NCBI RefSeq assembly: GCF_036503815.1
Contig: NZ_AP027764.1
Coordinates: 2,666,001-2,730,000, forward strand
Reading direction: 5' to 3'
DNA from: Escherichia coli
GTDB lineage: Bacteria; Pseudomonadota; Gammaproteobacteria; Enterobacterales; Enterobacteriaceae
Length of the DNA: 64,000 nt
Numbering within the stretch: the first letter of the stretch is position 1; each line of letters starts with the position of its first letter. This document shows positions 62,567 to 64,000 of the stretch, one piece after another. The position numbers and the translations under genes are program-made. A model generated the notes under the pieces. It ran no database searches. It had not been told where the DNA came from and saw nothing but the letters and a program-made list of their open reading frames with translations.

Positions 62567-64000
62567 TCAATGTTTCACAATATACATAGTCCGGCTATAC
62601 GCCACATCTTCCGGGTTATTAATGGGATAACCTTTCAGCCACGGCTTGATTAATCGTCCATTGGTATATTGATAAATTGGTGCAATCGGTGCTTGCTCCA
62701 TGAGGATTTTTTCTGCCGCGTTGTAATCGGCATTACGCGCTTTAACGGTATTTTCCGTCGATGCCTGGGCCAAAACTTTGTCGTAGGCCGGGTTGTTAAA
62801 ACGTGAAATGTTCCCTGAATGCGTTGACGTTAATAATGTCAGGAAGGTGGAGGGTTCATTATAATCCCCCACCCACGAGGCGCGGATAACATCAAAATTA
62901 CCTGTATTACGACTATCGATATAGGTTTTCCATTCCTGATTTTGCAGTTTGACATCTACACCAAGGTTCTTTTTCCACATCGATGCCACAGCAATCGCAA
63001 TTTTTTGATGGTTTTCTGAAGTATTATACAAAAGCGTCAGCTTCAGCGGTTTTTGCGGACCATAACCGGCTGCGCTCAACAAAGTTTTTGCCTGCGCATT
63101 CAGTTCTTCCTGACTCATTTGTTCAAACGGCGAAGGCTCCGGCGTGAATCCGGCAGTAACATCTGGCGTAAAATGCCACGCTGGTTTTTCGCCCGTCCCC
63201 AACACTTTTTCGGTCATCAGGCGGCGATCTATCGTCATACTTAATGCCAGACGAACGCGCTGATCTGCCGTCGGCCCTTTTTGCGTGTTAAACGCATAAT
63301 AATAGGTCCCGAGCTGCGGCGGTGTATAAACCTGCCCCGGAATATCCTTCAACAGCTTCTGATACATATTTTTGGGGAAGGATTCGGTGATATCAATATC
63401 CCCCGCGAGATAACGCTTAGTGGCTGCGGATTCCTGATTAATTGGCAGGAAGGTCACTTTTTGCAACACCGTTTTGGCGTTATCCCAATAATGAGTATTT
63501 GGCACCACGACCAGTTTTTCATTGACTACACGCTCTTTAAGAACATAAGCGCCATTGCCGACCAGATTTCCGGGTTTCGTCCACTCTTTCCCGCTTTCTA
63601 CGTTAGCTTTTTGCACCGGGAAGAAGGCAAAATTGGCTGTTAAATTCACAAACCACGGCAACGGTTTATCAAGCTGGATTTTCAAAGTACGGGCATCAAC
63701 CGCGGTGACGCCTAGCTGATCAGGCGTAGCTTTACCATCAATAATCGCCTGTGCGTTGTTGATTCCCGCCAGCGCGGCAAACCAGGCAAACGGCGACAAC
63801 GTTTTTGGGTCAACCAGACGTTGCCAGCTGTAGACAAAATCCTGTGCCGTTACCGGTGTGCCATCCGCCCATTTTGCGTTATCGCGCAGGGTGAAAGTCC
63901 AGATACGGTTGTCATTACTTTTCCACTGAGTCGCAACGCCGGGGACAATCTCCCCTTTCTCGTTCTGATTCACCAGTCCTTCAAAAAGATCGCGAATGAC
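62567..64000 (-). CDS. mppA: Murein tripeptide-binding protein MppA (5' end outside window)
   Basis: Periplasmic solute-binding protein (SBP family 5) for the murein tripeptide L-Ala-D-Glu-mDAP, delivering it to the Opp permease for cell-wall recycling. 477 C-terminal residues are visible (K-12 length 537), so the signal peptide and start lie beyond base 64000. The frame reads through the window edge, so no start is assigned. Motifs such as NQNEKGEIVPGVATQW and FVYSWQRL are typical of OppA-like proteins. Confidence 0.96.
   Translation of the reverse strand, partial: VIRDLFEGLVNQNEKGEIVPGVATQWKSNDNRIWTFTLRDNAKWADGTPVTAQDFVYSWQRLVDPKTLSPFAWFAALAGINNAQAIIDGKATPDQLGVTAVDARTLKIQLDKPLPWFVNLTANFAFFPVQKANVESGKEWTKPGNLVGNGAYVLKERVVNEKLVVVPNTHYWDNAKTVLQKVTFLPINQESAATKRYLAGDIDITESFPKNMYQKLLKDIPGQVYTPPQLGTYYYAFNTQKGPTADQRVRLALSMTIDRRLMTEKVLGTGEKPAWHFTPDVTAGFTPEPSPFEQMSQEELNAQAKTLLSAAGYGPQKPLKLTLLYNTSENHQKIAIAVASMWKKNLGVDVKLQNQEWKTYIDSRNTGNFDVIRASWVGDYNEPSTFLTLLTSTHSGNISRFNNPAYDKVLAQASTENTVKARNADYNAAEKILMEQAPIAPIYQYTNGRLIKPWLKGYPINNPEDVAYSRTMYIVKH

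Overview
This window is chromosomal DNA of Escherichia coli or a very close Escherichia relative. Almost every gene is recognisable, in K-12 order and at K-12 length, from tehB (cut by the left edge) to mppA (cut by the right edge). The strain is not K-12. gapC and the autotransporter gene ydbA, both broken in K-12, are open here. The Rac prophage site in ttcA is empty. The phenylacetate/aromatic amine block (feaR-feaB-tynA-paa) that K-12 carries between ydbL and ydbA is missing. An accessory gene with a DUF2262-like C-terminus lies between ydcF and hrpA. This is compatible with a non-K-12 lineage such as phylogroup B2, but that is inference. K-12 comparisons here rest on memory, not on an alignment.

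Layout. 1-11.2 kb: tehAB, ydcK, rimL, ydcH, opgD, ydcJ, ydcI, trg, the mokB/hokB/sokB toxin locus, ydcA, the sRNA RydC and cybB. 11.4-16.2 kb: gapC, aldA, ydcF and the AT-rich accessory gene. 16.3-25.7 kb: hrpA, azoR and the four-gene lipid-type operon ynbABCD. 25.8-35.5 kb: ydbD, ydbC (pdxI), the 1845-residue autotransporter YdbA and a 646-bp non-coding scar. 35.5-46.5 kb: the envelope operon ydbH-ynbE-ydbL, ldhA, hslJ, ydbJ, nifJ (ydbK), sRNA MicC, ompN and uspF. 46.6-52.6 kb: ttcA with an unoccupied Rac attB, REP elements, dbpA, a proline-rich small ORF, sRNA FnrS, zntB, dgcM and smrA. 52.8-64 kb: sRNA McaS, abgR/abgABT-ogt, fnr, uspE, ynaJ, ynaI and partial mppA.

Themes. (1) Anaerobic and redox control: fnr with an autoregulatory box, FnrS with an FNR box at about -42, ldhA, nifJ, uspE/uspF and ttcA. 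(2) Four Hfq-type sRNAs (RydC, MicC, FnrS, McaS) plus antisense SokB. (3) Envelope and lipid biology: YdbH/YnbE/YdbL, YdbA, OmpN, OpgD, YnaI, MppA and YnbABCD.

The best candidate for an undescribed system is ynbABCD. It encodes a CDP-alcohol phosphotransferase-like protein in which two of the four family aspartates are asparagine, a CdsA-like cytidylyltransferase with its signature intact, a hydrolase-methyltransferase fusion and a PAP2-dual-specificity phosphatase fusion. Together these could form a self-contained side pathway for a phospholipid head group. No rRNA, tRNA, CRISPR array, insertion sequence or prophage was found.
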